A stretch of 64,000 nucleotides of DNA from Umbilicaria muhlenbergii (taxonomy: Eukaryota; Ascomycota; Lecanoromycetes; Umbilicariales; Umbilicariaceae), in NCBI GenBank assembly GCA_000611775.1, contig KK106985.1, positions 434,001 to 498,000 on the forward strand, written 5' to 3'. Position 1 is the first letter of the stretch; each line of letters begins with the position of its first letter. The notes under the pieces are model-generated. The model saw only the letters and a list, made by a program, of their open reading frames with translations. It was not told where the DNA came from and made no database searches. A program made the translations under genes and the position numbers. This document shows, piece after piece, positions 1 to 10,580 of this stretch.

Positions 1-37
1 AAGAAGATATCTGGAAAAACATAGTGGCCGTTGAGCA

Positions 38-3000
38 ATGGCGCACGTAGCTCCTAGTCTCCCAACGAAGTTCCCATGCTGGTGCAGAGCGATATATTCC
101 TGGGGTGGAGAGTCAAAGCGTGACTTGGGTTTTGTCGAGGGTGACTTGATAGAATGTCTGAACGCTGGCGACGGATCATGGTGGATGGGGCGTCTACGGC
201 GCGACAAGCGGGCAATGGGGCTTTTCCCGTCAAACTTCGTCCAGGTCCTTGATGAAAGCTTCACTCCGGTAAGCAGGGCTACAAGTCCGATGGTCAGCCG
301 CAATGGGAGCGCAGCGAGCTCTAGCCCCTCGCCACAGAAAGCAAAGACTCCCTGCAGAAAGCCCTTCCAGGCCTATGCGCGGCCTGTCTCTCCCAACCCG
401 GCAACAAATCCCAAAGCCCTGGGCGGCAGGCCTGAGGCTTCTTCGACGAGTCCAAGTCGGCACTTGAGCTTTCGCCAACAACAGCCTTCGAGGCCCTCTC
501 CATCCGGGGGCCATTCGCCATATCACTCTCGCGCGCCATCTCCTGCTCCGCAACAATATCGCCCGTATTCGCGAGGGCCTTCTCCGAACCCTTATCAAGA
601 CATTGGCTCCTCACCGCCACCTCCTGCTCCGCCTCCTCATCGGATAGCCTATAACGCTCCTCCTCCTCGAGCTACACCGTCTCCAACGCCGTCTATGAAC
701 GACCGATATCCAACCTTTTCACGTGGACAATCTCCCGCCCCACCTTCTCCTACAGTCCCGGCACTCACACCATCCCCTCTTCGAGATGCAATGGAGGATG
801 TTATGTCTTCCCTCCACGACATGACATTACGCCGAGACGCTCCTTCTCCTTGTCCCGCCCGTACACCGTCACCTGTGGATCCCTGGTCTCCCGAGGCTTT
901 TGAAGAACTTCGGACTAAGACACGCTACCAAACGTACAACCGTCCCCGTACAGCGCAGAGCATAAGCGCTTTCCGAGAAGAAGATGACTACCAGAATGAC
1001 CGCGCTTATGATCCCCAACATGCATCATTTCAAAATATAAGCAACGAGGGACCGCCACATTTGAGCGACTACGTGCAACGCATGGAGAGCCGCCTACAAA
1101 CCATGAATGCGATGGGTCCAGACCCAGCTGATGAGCTTTTCCTTCCAGACGATAACATGGGTCCACCACCTGCACCACCGCCAAAGAACTCACCATATCA
1201 GCCAAGACCACACTCAGCACTGGGAGGGGACGGTCCAATGCCGGGTCGTACTAATTATGATCCACGTCTAAAGAATCGTAAATCAGCATATGAACTTGGT
1301 CGGGGGGTCCTCGGACGCACCTTTACCACCAAATCGAGTGCTACCAGCTCCTCCAGTGGTGTGCAGAGCACGACCACCAATGGCACCACAAGTACACAAA
1401 GGACGAGCCAGAGTATCATGAGTGGATATTCGGCAGGTGGTTTCAGTGCCACGAGTGCTGGCAGCTTGGCGAGGAAGAAAGGTTGGGGCAGTATCAGAGG
1501 TCGGCCAACGAGCGTCATGAGTACTCAACCAGCCGAGTTTCCTAATCTCAGTGGTCGAGCTGCTTTCACTAGGCCTGAAACCCCTCTAACAGGGATATCT
1601 TACCAGTCCAGCCATGTCTCAAGACCTGCGTCCACTGTGCCTCCCGAGTGGTGTGCGCACGGCACCGAGTCGGGCGGGATCCTTGGGGGACTTACGGCAC
1701 CCAAAGCAAAGAAAAGCGGGTTTTTCAAGAAGCTTGTCGAATCAGCCAAGACGGGTGCTGCGAGCGCGAGAAGCAGCATAGCCGCCGGACAACCAGAGCC
1801 ACCTCGTTCGCCGATCAAAAGCCTGCTCCCGAATGGAGTGACTGGCATTGCGGGTGGCACGGCGGCAAGGGATACGGGCCCCGGAGCTGGCGGGTCTGCA
1901 ATTGACTGGGTTCAGGTCAGAAGAGACGTCAATAGGTCAAACTCTCTGAGTCGCAATGAAAGGGCGGACAGGGCAGATAGGTGTCAGATGATGGATCATC
2001 CCGTGATTGCCCCCGTCGATATCTTCTACGAAGCTGCGGAAGGCGACGAAGGGGTTGATGGCTTACCAATTGGGGAGCCAACGAATTTTCAAGCGGTGAA
2101 TCTTCAACTGGTGGATAAGAACACCCGCTTCATCAATAGTCTCCCGCCGATGACTAACCCTACGAGCTTGGCCCAAGGCTACGTCTGCAGGCCGTATCGG
2201 AGCGATGTGCAACGATTGCGAGCGATCTTCACGTGGGTAAGTGAAAAGGTGGCATGGGAGGAAGATTTTGAAGGCGAAGTGGACTCAAGGCGTGTAATCC
2301 AGATGAAGAGAGGGTGTGCAGAGGAGGTGGCGGTACTTGTGAGGGAAATGTGCTCGTCGGTGGGAATGCATGCCGAAGTTGTCAGGGGCTATCTCAAGAC
2401 GCCAGGTGAGGTTCTAGAGATAGACAGTCGGCCCAGGCCGAACCATTGGTGGAACGCCGTTCTTGTTGATGGTGAATGGAGGAGCATGGACTGTTCATTG
2501 GCCAGCCCTACAAATCCCAAACGGGCGCTCTATTCCAGCGTGGGAGCTCAGGTTGCAGAGAGCTGGTGGTTTTTAGCCAGACCGATGGAAATCTGCTACA
2601 CCCATATCCCATCCATCCTGGAGCAACAGCACATCTGCCCACCGATCAGTCCCGACATCCTCTTAGCTCTTCCTTGTGCTTGCCCTCCATACTTCAAGAA
2701 CAACATCCAGATGCTCGACTACGATACCAGCCTCGTCCGCCTCGAGAACCTCGAACTCCTCCACATCCAATTCACCGTCCCCTCAGACGTCGAATGTGTC
2801 GCCGAAGTCGAAACCCGAGCCTACGCCCGCGACGCCGATGGCGACTTTTTCGAAAGCGGCGACACGATCACCAAACGCGCCCTCGCGCAGGCGGAATGGG
2901 TCGATGGCCAGAAACGCTACGTCGTCAAGGCTCTCCTCCCCAGCGACGAGGGCCACGGCACTCTCAAAGTATACGCAGGGGTGAGAGGCCTCATGCACTC

Positions 3001-3562
3001 CATCAAAGACAACCCGCATCCGCTAGCCTTTGCCCTGCCGATCGTGCACACGGGGCAAAACCCTCCGTACGATTTCCTGCTACGGCATCCCACCCCCCAC
3101 GCCCAGCGCCACGATCTCTACGTCGCGCAGCCGCAGTGCTCACGACTGGCTGTCAACAACACCTTCGTCTTCGCGGTCCGGCAGCATCCTTCCTCCAACT
3201 CCTACACCTCGCTAGACATGCGCTCTGTGTCCCCTATCCCGCTCATCCGGCCCACGTCCGCCATGTCGATGATCTCGTCGTCGACTTCATCCAACCCGAG
3301 TAATGCCAGTAACTCTGTTTCGCTCCACACGTATCAGGAACAGCAGCAGAAACCGGCGAAGTTGGCGATTCAGGCGCCGAGTGGCAAGATTTTGAGGTTG
3401 ACGAGGAAGAGTGAAATGATGTCTGGTGGGGGTGGGGAGGCTGGGGATGGAGGGACGTGGGAGACGATCATTAAAATTGGGGAGAGGGGGACTTGGAGAG
3501 GACTCGTTTTGGCGGATCGGAGCGCTAGGTGGTGCGTTTTTGGGGAGTGGGAGTGTGCTTGA
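38..3562 (+). CDS. cyk3: Cytokinesis protein CYK3-like (SH3 plus transglutaminase-like)
   Basis: Single-exon 1174-residue protein. An SH3 domain lies at about residues 10-72 (WCRAIYSW, GDLIECL, WWMGRL, GLFPSNFVQVL). A long disordered Pro/Ser-rich linker follows, with many PPPAPPP-type stretches that could bind SH3 domains. The transglutaminase-like core is at about 720-830 and is followed by a beta-rich C-terminal region. This order is that of Cyk3, which acts at the division site with Hof1/Cdc15 and Inn1 to promote septum formation. The Cys-His-Asp triad positions all appear occupied: Cys760 in GCAEEV, His803 in NHWWN and Asp818 in SMDCS. The start is the first ATG in the window, 37 bases from the edge, so a longer upstream exon cannot be excluded. 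The gene converges on the GGCT-like gene. Confidence 0.9.
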   Translation: MAHVAPSLPTKFPCWCRAIYSWGGESKRDLGFVEGDLIECLNAGDGSWWMGRLRRDKRAMGLFPSNFVQVLDESFTPVSRATSPMVSRNGSAASSSPSPQKAKTPCRKPFQAYARPVSPNPATNPKALGGRPEASSTSPSRHLSFRQQQPSRPSPSGGHSPYHSRAPSPAPQQYRPYSRGPSPNPYQDIGSSPPPPAPPPHRIAYNAPPPRATPSPTPSMNDRYPTFSRGQSPAPPSPTVPALTPSPLRDAMEDVMSSLHDMTLRRDAPSPCPARTPSPVDPWSPEAFEELRTKTRYQTYNRPRTAQSISAFREEDDYQNDRAYDPQHASFQNISNEGPPHLSDYVQRMESRLQTMNAMGPDPADELFLPDDNMGPPPAPPPKNSPYQPRPHSALGGDGPMPGRTNYDPRLKNRKSAYELGRGVLGRTFTTKSSATSSSSGVQSTTTNGTTSTQRTSQSIMSGYSAGGFSATSAGSLARKKGWGSIRGRPTSVMSTQPAEFPNLSGRAAFTRPETPLTGISYQSSHVSRPASTVPPEWCAHGTESGGILGGLTAPKAKKSGFFKKLVESAKTGAASARSSIAAGQPEPPRSPIKSLLPNGVTGIAGGTAARDTGPGAGGSAIDWVQVRRDVNRSNSLSRNERADRADRCQMMDHPVIAPVDIFYEAAEGDEGVDGLPIGEPTNFQAVNLQLVDKNTRFINSLPPMTNPTSLAQGYVCRPYRSDVQRLRAIFTWVSEKVAWEEDFEGEVDSRRVIQMKRGCAEEVAVLVREMCSSVGMHAEVVRGYLKTPGEVLEIDSRPRPNHWWNAVLVDGEWRSMDCSLASPTNPKRALYSSVGAQVAESWWFLARPMEICYTHIPSILEQQHICPPISPDILLALPCACPPYFKNNIQMLDYDTSLVRLENLELLHIQFTVPSDVECVAEVETRAYARDADGDFFESGDTITKRALAQAEWVDGQKRYVVKALLPSDEGHGTLKVYAGVRGLMHSIKDNPHPLAFALPIVHTGQNPPYDFLLRHPTPHAQRHDLYVAQPQCSRLAVNNTFVFAVRQHPSSNSYTSLDMRSVSPIPLIRPTSAMSMISSSTSSNPSNASNSVSLHTYQEQQQKPAKLAIQAPSGKILRLTRKSEMMSGGGGEAGDGGTWETIIKIGERGTWRGLVLADRSARWCVFGEWECA

Positions 3563-4485
3563 TTACAAGTCCTTTTTTTATAATGATGTCGCAAAAGTTG
3601 GGAGCTATGTGGTTTCTGGTAAATGATGGTTGGAACTATTCATTTGGTTCTGGTGTATCTGTACCCGGTTTGGAAAGTCCAGGATACTCCTTGATGATAT
3701 GGGCGCATATTGGCTCAACTTCTATAGATGATACTTGGGGAGTTTGGCACATAGAAACGATTGCTGTAATCCAATCATACACACTTCTTTCCTCCTTGAG
3801 AGTGTCCATTATCGAAGCTTTCATTGTGGACGGACTGGAAGCGTGTTTGTTGATCATGGAAGGAGTTACAGCACCGCAATGAGATTTAATGTTACTGCAT
3901 TGGAGCACGCTCCAGGCACACCATCTATTTTGATGGCAGTCCTCATCCGGAGGGACTTCTCGATGTATTAGAGGCAACCTTGGCTTCTGAATAGAAACAA
4001 GCGCAGAGCTGCTATAGCATCCTGAGGCCTGCAGATTGTGCTTCTCGGAGTAATGATCACAGTGCTTGTGTTGGATCTGCTGCCTCGGGGTTTCCCATTT
4101 AAAAGAAACCACTCAATATTGTCAGTCGACCAGATAGCGCACCTAGCGGTCAAGCCATGTAAGTATTTCACTTACGAAATCCAACAATGAATTGAATGGC
4201 CACAGTCGCCTTAATATACCAACCGATCTATCCTCTAGTACTGTCTAAAATCTACCCATCTATGTCTACAAACACCCTTCCATCCCCACCCCATCTAAGA
4301 TCCTACACCGCACTCTCCAGCACCTCCTCCTCCTCCTTCCCCTCTAACTTCCCCACGATCCCCCCACCCACCCCTCTCCCTCCCGTCGGATCCCCTGTCC
4401 CCGCCCTAACCGCCTCGTCGACCTCTGCCGCATTTCGCAATCAGCCAAAGTCCCATGCATACCCAGCAACGTGCGCATCCGTGCC
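3563..4485. other. Convergent intergenic stretch, no gene seen
   Basis: This is 923 bases between the stops of CYK3 and the GGCT-like gene. Open frames of up to 158 codons on the minus strand show no recognisable motif. The right part is very C-rich on the plus strand, like the adjoining GGCT-like coding sequence. I read it as 3' untranslated sequence and spacer. Confidence 0.5.
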
Positions 4486-5221
4486 TCACACACGAAAAGC
4501 ACAATGCATGGGAGATCCCGACAATCCAAATCCAAAAAACGAAAGACGCCACGACTGCAACTCACCAGAATACTCCTCCCCACCCCCCACCCACCTGCCC
4601 ATCTTCTCCCTCCGAAAAACCTCGAAATCCCACTCCCCCGCTTCCAGCTCCTCCTCCCCCGCAACCCACACGTACGTCTCCGCCTCCACCTCTTCCCCCT
4701 TCCCCCTTCCCTCTCCTTCCCCTTCCCCCTTAGCCTCCCCCTTCCCTCCTCCCCGATCCAACACCCTCACCCCGACCCTCACCCGCTTGTACTCGTCCCC
4801 CTCAAAGACATCCAAGCGCCACAGATCCCCGTCCGTCAGCCCGCGCACGAGGGTCCCTCGCACGCTCGACCCCGCGGTGGGGATGATGGCCGGGTAGTCG
4901 CGGTGGAGGACTTTGTGCCGGCTGTAGGCGGGGAGGAGGGCGGAGTGGGTGGTTAGGAGGGAGAGCTGGAAGGGGGTGGGTGTTGAGGTGCCGTGGATGA
5001 CGCGGTGGAGGACGGGGGGCGCCATCTGGGGGGCGTGAGTTGGGGGGGTTTGTTGGCTAAGGGCAGGGGGGAAGGGAGGGAGGGATAAACCGGGGGGGAG
5101 GGAGCGTACTAAGGTGCCTAAAAGGGAGGAGGGGTTAGCTGGGGGGTTTTAGGGAGTGGTGGTGGGGAAGGGGGGGTGGCTGGGGGGAATTACCGTAGAA
5201 GAAGGCGTTGTGGTCGCCCAT
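4486..5221 (-). CDS. Gamma-glutamylcyclotransferase/AIG2-like protein
   Basis: Two-exon model: 5221-5194 and 5117-4486 (219 aa), with an intron running GTAATT to TTTTAG. The short first exon is needed because it restores MGDHNAFFYG, which joins to TLVRSL and gives the FFYGTL signature that opens the GGCT/AIG2 fold. DVFEGDEYKRV supplies the conserved EG-Y block with the likely catalytic Glu. Members of the fold cleave gamma-glutamyl peptides to 5-oxoproline, or act on gamma-glutamylamines; the substrate here is unknown. A Gly/Glu/Lys-rich low-complexity insert sits after the EG-Y block. The gene is divergent from the PQ-loop gene. Confidence 0.8.
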
Positions 5222-5954
5222 GATGGAGGCTTCTACTCGGGTTTCTGGCTTGGTTTTAGACGGTCAATGCATTGTTATTTTCGATGAAGGCGCCAAGGCT
5301 ACGCGGCTTGAGACAGTGGGAGTGTGTAGAGGGGCGCTGTTTGCAAAGATCGAGAGAGCTCTTTTGTGTTGGGCGTCTTGTCGGCTTGATGTTAGTCGCC
5401 CGTCGTCACAGGATAGCGGACTGAGACTAGTTAACTGAGAATCGGTCGTATATACAATGTCGAAATATATACTCGTTAAAATGTACATACAAATACTTCC
5501 GTAGAACCCCCCCCTCTATGCATAGACCCTTACGGATGCTCCTTTGCTGCTCCCTCGTGCTCCCTGGTGCTCCGTTCGTGCTCCCGACTAAAGCGGCCCT
5601 GCTCCCTTCCAAGACCGGAAGCGGTATCGCATGCTCGCAAGTTCGGGGTATATATTATGAGAATATATATACATGAACGTGGATATTTGTATGATAAAAT
5701 ACTAAATGTATCCGAAAAGATGAATGAAAGCTCGTCCATGCGTAAAGAAGTTGGCCTGATGTTATGTAATTTCTATTGTAGTGATATTTTCCCCAAGATT
5801 CCATGTCTACCTCTTTCACACGCCCACTTCCCCAAAACTTGATCCCCCCTTCCCCTCAACCAGATCTCTCTCACAACCACAATGGCATCTCCACCATGAC
5901 CTCCCCCAGCTCCACCTTTCCACTCCAGCCGTGCCCAATCACGACACCACCATC
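5222..5954. other. Divergent promoter region with TGCTCC short repeat
   Basis: 733 bases lie between two divergent start codons. Around 5534-5585 the plus strand carries five spaced copies of TGCTCC or GTGCTCCC within about 50 bases. AT-rich stretches (5640-5710) follow. I see no supported gene. Confidence 0.45.
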
Positions 5955-6887
5955 ATGCCCATCTTCACGACCCTCATCTCCTCCCTCGCCCCAATCTTGT
6001 AACCCCCCCCTTCCCCCCATCCCTCCCCAACCCCCCCAAACTAACACCATCCCAGTCTCGTGCTCTCCCCCCTAACGTCCTACACGGACCAAATCCTGTC
6101 CATCCACCGCACGCGCACCTCCGCCGGCTTCTCCCTCGACATCCCGCTCATCATGCTGGTGGCCTCGATCCTCAAAATCTTCTACTGGCCCGGCGCCCGC
6201 TACGACCTGTCCTTACTCGTGCAGGCGATCGTGATGGTGGGCGTGCAAGTGGTGTTGCTGAAGGTGGCGCTGGATAATCGGCCCGGGTGGAGGGGCGAGA
6301 TGGGCGGGATGCCGTTTTCGGCGGGGAAGAACGCGGGGGGGGAGAGGGAGAGGTTGTGGGGGTTTTGGAGGTGGAGGGGTCAGAGACCGTGGGTTTGCCT
6401 TCCCTTGTCGCGGGACTGGGAGGGTTGGAGGAATAAAGCATGTTGGGAGAGTGCAGGGTTACAATTTGGTGGGTGTGGAACTGATTTCGAGATTGCCCAA
6501 CGTAGATATTGGGAGTTCCTCCTCTACCTAACCGGCCTCCTCACCATCCTACACCTCTTCCTCCAGCCCACCTCGACCTCGCCATATACGCAACTGATCG
6601 GCTACGTCGGGCTCGCTATCGAAGCTATCCTCCCTCTGCCCCAAATTCTCGCCAACCAGCGCGCCCGCAGCTGTAAAGGGTTCAGGGTATCGGTGCTGGC
6701 TAATTGGCTGATAGGTGACACGATGAAGATGAGTTACTTCTTTACGAGTGCGCCAGGGAAGGTCCCTTGGGCATTCAAAGCATGTGGGATATTTCAAGCG
6801 TGCTGTGATGCGGGTCTGGGTGTGCAGTGGTTGATTTATGGGGACGGGCCGGAGGTGGTGGCAGAAAAGGACGTTAGGCTGTCTTAG
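5955..6887 (+). CDS. PQ-loop repeat membrane protein (SLC66A2/PQLC1-like)
   Basis: Three-exon model: 5955-5998, 6056-6388 and 6506-6887 (252 aa). The first exon gives MPIFTTLISSLAPIFLVLSPLTSY. A PQ-loop-like repeat with SAGFSLDIPLIML lies near the N-terminus, and a second one (IEAILPLPQILANQRARSCKGF) carries the Pro-Gln dipeptide. Several hydrophobic helices match the seven-helix PQ-loop/SWEET fold of endolysosomal and Golgi transporters. The second intron (117 nt) is a multiple of three and free of stops, so an unspliced reading looks open; removing it joins QRP to YWEFLLY, the junction expected of the family. Substrate unknown. Convergent with the Nudix gene. Confidence 0.78.
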
Positions 6888-7134
6888 GGGTGTTATAGAT
6901 ATCCGTGGGGTGGGTGCTAGATGTTTCAGAAATGCCCTATAGAATCTGGTCTAGGTTGTTCTATTGGCAAAAACATATATACAGAGGTGTTTATACCCCT
7001 ATCAAATCGTCCCAACTGCTGCTGTGTCCGTCAAAATCCATGTCCTCAGGTCCGAACGGCTGCAATGCTTTGAATTGCACATGCCATGTTCCAACGTCGA
7101 AGTTATAGAGCAGGTGACACGGAGCCCCATTGCC

Positions 7135-7725
7135 CTATCCTTCCTGGGCTTTCCCTGGCGTCACCCCTTCAAGAGCCCGTCTCAGACTCCGCCCCAAATG
7201 CGCCACAGTCTCGAACCCTTCCACCTCCTCCACCCTCACAAACCTCACCTCCGTATGTTCCCAATCCAGCACAACCCGCCTCTGCGCCTCCACATCCCCA
7301 GCCGTCTCCTCCACCCCACTATTCCTCTCAGTCTCCTCCACACCCAGCCGATCCAGAGCTCTCAACTGAAACAAAAACGGATGGATCGTCCAAGTAGTCC
7401 CGAGCTCAGCGTCAAAGATCTCATAAGCATCGCCCGCACCAAGCAGCGTCACAGACGTGGTAGGGAGAGAAGTCTCTTCCGCGATTTCGCGCAGGGCAGC
7501 CGCAAGAGGAGTCGGGTCTGTGGGTTCGATGGAGCCGGAGCAGGCGGCCCAGAGGTTCTTGTAGACGCGGACGTGGGAGCTGCGTTTGAAGATGCTGACG
7601 CGGAAGGAAGGGGTGTGGGGAATGCCGGTGCAGAGGAAGGAGGAGACTACAGAACGCTGGGTTGGGGGGATGGGTGGGGTTTTGTTGACGGCGGCGGCGG
7701 CGGCGGTGGTGGTGGTGGTGGCCAT
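7135..7725 (-). CDS. Nudix hydrolase domain protein
   Basis: 196 residues. VVSSFLCT and FRVSIFKRSSHVRVYKNLWAACSGSIE lead into a Nudix-box-like segment with REIAEETSL, in which the REUXEE core is intact but the first Gly/Glu spacing is unusual. From memory this pattern resembles the N-terminal half of a fungal family in which a Nudix domain is fused to an eIF2B-alpha-like domain. No such domain follows here: the frame stops and only 247 bases separate it from the PQ-loop gene. The start chosen is the ATG before a Thr/Ala homopolymer tract. An ATG at 7871 opens a short upstream frame that could be an extra exon or a uORF. Activity and substrate cannot be read from the sequence. Confidence 0.65.
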   Translation of the reverse strand: MATTTTTAAAAAVNKTPPIPPTQRSVVSSFLCTGIPHTPSFRVSIFKRSSHVRVYKNLWAACSGSIEPTDPTPLAAALREIAEETSLPTTSVTLLGAGDAYEIFDAELGTTWTIHPFLFQLRALDRLGVEETERNSGVEETAGDVEAQRRVVLDWEHTEVRFVRVEEVEGFETVAHLGRSLRRALEGVTPGKAQEG

Positions 7726-8451
7726 GGGCCGTGAGGAGGTTGTCAGGGGGGGCCGACGGGTTAAGGTAAGGTGGGGTGGAAGCGGGTGGGGTCGTCTTAG
7801 TCTGTTGCGCGCCGGTTAGGACTTGTAGATGAGATGGCGACAAGCACGACGACTTTGGACGAGCGAGCCATGGCAATGTTAGATGTCAGTCCGCGGAAGG
7901 ACGCGGTTTTCTGGGCAGGCCGAGGGAAACAGACCGTGCGGTGGCATATTTGATCGTCGGCATAAGGACCCGCAGTCTGTTATGATTCTCTGGTGCTTGC
8001 TGTCAAGCAGGAGTAAGAACTACTACTCATCACTCGTGAGCATACGAGGAGGTCCGTCACTGGTTTCCAGGAAAGCGCTAAGCCGAATGTAGCTCAAGTC
8101 AGATGATCTTGATCAATCATCGAACGTCTGGCTTCGGTCTCCGAGATACTGTTTCAAGACGGGGCTGAGGCGAGGCAGTGTGGCACTGCAGGGTCAAAAG
8201 TAAATTGTAGTCCTGAGTGAGGAATTCTACCCACGTAATAAGTATGGAGACCATATCAGATGAAGGCACACTCTCAAATACGGGGGACGGAGGCAACCTC
8301 ATCAACAGATCCGTAACGAAATTCGATGTTGAGCAATTTCAAGTACGCAGATTGTAAAGACTTATTAATCTCTGACATCCACGCCCGTGATCCTCTTTGG
8401 AAACCCGTTTCGTTGTCCAGATATCAAAGTGTCGCCCAACCTCCAAGAAAA
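7726..8451. other. Intergenic stretch between Nudix and ferric reductase genes
   Basis: 726 bases hold the Nudix promoter and the 3' flank of the ferric reductase, both on the minus strand. A minus-strand ATG near 7871 begins a 24-codon frame. Nothing else is recognised. Confidence 0.4.
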
Positions 8452-10580
8452 TCAAATATCCCAACTCGCAGCATACCAATCCACCCCACCCAGCGCCTTA
8501 CACGCCCTCTTCCCCACCTCAATGAACGCATTCGGCCCACTAACATAAACCCACATCCTCCCCCCCCGATCCCTCTCCCTCACATCCTTCAACGCCTCCT
8601 CCACATCCACCCTCTTCTTCCCTTCCCCAGTAAGATGCGTCTGCACCTCCAGCCCCGGCGTGCTAGCAACATCGAAGAAGGGCAGGGTGATAGCGTCGGC
8701 GGCTTTGACGCTCCAAATGATGACGCAGTTGTTCCAGCGATGGGTTGGGGGGAAGGGGCTGGGTTCGCAGGTCTGGGGCGGGCAGGTGGCCTTTTCTGAG
8801 CGGAAGCGTTGGGCGGAGGTGAACGCGGCGGCGATGGCGATGGCGCCGCTGATGCCGGTGCCGGCGACGAGGCAGACGACGGTGTTGTAGCGGGATGGGT
8901 CGGCGGGGGAGAAGTAGGGGCCTTCGAGGCGGAGGGAGACGTCTATTCTTGGGAAGGGATGTTTAATTGGAGATGCGGATATTGTTGCTGTTGACGATGA
9001 TGAGGGTGTCAGGTCCGTTGTGGTGTCATGAGAACTTTTGAGTCGGCTTTGTTGCTCGTCGACAAGACCGGCCAGTCTGTCTGTCCATTGTGTGCTTTGA
9101 ATGCGCTGCTTCTTCGTTCGGAAAAGACGCGGGATTGCGAGGTAACGGTTAAGTCTATTTTCAGTAACGGATTGATCGGCTATTGGTTTACCTCGTTTGC
9201 GGAAGAGGAACTGGATTGGAAAATCATCTTCGGAGGTAGGAGTGATTGAATTCCGCGATGCGAGATGAGTGATCGTAGTAAAAGGATGGAGTTCTCGAAT
9301 CGAAGAACCTGAGTGGTGGATATAGAAGTGGGCAAGGGGTGACCGACAGGAGCAGCCACTTAGTCGTGCACGAGGAAGAGGCATAGTAACACTTTATCGA
9401 ATTAGCCAAAAAGGTGTGATCACACTGATTTCCCTAATTGGACGTACCAGTACCATCCATTGCCAATGGTGCTGATCTCACCATCGAGGGTCCTCCTCAA
9501 CTCGTGCAATCGCATTCCCCAATCAAGAAACCACATGACAAGTCCTGGAGCTGTACAGTAGAACATAGTGCTGGCATGAAGACAGATTATGATTACCATA
9601 ACAATAGCGAAGATATGCGTGAAGTAAAAGAGATTAAAATGTTTCCTGCGAATTGCTGGTAGTGTGGTAACAAAGATGGCGCACATAATGACGACAGCAG
9701 CGAGTCCGGTAAATATCAACGACGCCCGCCAGATACCGAGAGACGTAGTATTTCCAGGCCAAGTCTCGTGGTACAGATAGGTCGGATTGAGCACTGGTAT
9801 CACCATTCTTAACTGAACTGAGAGAGAATTATAGACAGGTACCCATGAAACGTACAAGAACCCGTGGATCACAACAAGAACAAAGAGCGTATAGGCCGTA
9901 AACATGTGATACGTAAGAGTCGTTGATACTGAAAGCTTGAAGAAGGATGCAAGTGCGCTGTGCCTCGAAATGGGCAACATCACCATGCCCATGGTAATAT
10001 CGGCCAGGTGGCCCGTAAGAGCAATGGCAGCCAGCCTGTTGCCTCCATGTGGTATACCACCCGCAGTTGAACGACCGACGAAGTAGTCTCGAAGCCGGAT
10101 CCACCACACGCCAACCACGATACCATACAAAGCTATCATCCAGAAGACCATCAGAGCTCCACTAAGCGTCAACTGTTTCCCGATAACAGGCAACTTCCTT
10201 TCAGCCAATGGTCGGGCAAGGACCTTCTGCATCTCCGGGTGGAAAGCTCGTACCGCGAGTACAGTGACTGTAATCGAGATCCAGAAGTACCAGATGATGA
10301 CATGGAGGCGTGCCTGCAAGGGAAACAGCCATTCCCCACAAGTTCCCGCATAGCAATGGTGGTCAGATCGAAAGGTAAGCCCGATGGATAGGGCAAATGT
10401 AACAACGAGGCTGATCGCAAGGGGCCAGAGACAGGTTCGAGGGGTGATGCGAGTGCCCTTTCGAGGCGCTGGATAGTCGCCAGGGAGTTTGTATTTGGAT
10501 AGGCTGAGATCTGACAGTATCATTGCGGCGCGATGATACCCACACAGAGCAGGTAACAACGCAAGGAAAGAAATAGTCAA
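8452..10580 (-). CDS. Ferric-chelate reductase (FRE family, bis-haem flavocytochrome)
   Basis: Best model has exons 10580-9448, 9391-9192 and 9080-8452 (653 aa). The N-terminal half is a multi-pass ferric-reductase transmembrane domain with paired haem-ligand His candidates: TGHLAD, ISRHSAL, LTYHMFTAY and VVIHGFLYV, then RKHFNLFYFTH and ICLHAS. The cytosolic half has the FAD-binding HPFTTITHL and an NAD(P)H-binding VAGTGISGA, ending with YVSGPNAF and the terminal DWYAASWDI. The first intron (56 nt) is certain because it bridges YWYV and VTMPLPRARL. The second (111 nt, GTAAAC donor) is a stop-free multiple of three and is inferred from the expected RKR-D junction. Such enzymes reduce Fe(III) or Cu(II) at the cell surface for uptake; metal specificity cannot be read. 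Confidence 0.87.

Noticed and set aside
2476-3303. 275-codon plus-strand frame inside CYK3
   Set aside because: It overlaps the conserved CYK3 coding frame and encodes a Pro/Arg/His-rich sequence typical of a shifted frame.
3636-4112. 158-codon minus-strand frame between CYK3 and the GGCT-like gene
   Set aside because: No domain; it lies where 3' untranslated sequences are expected.
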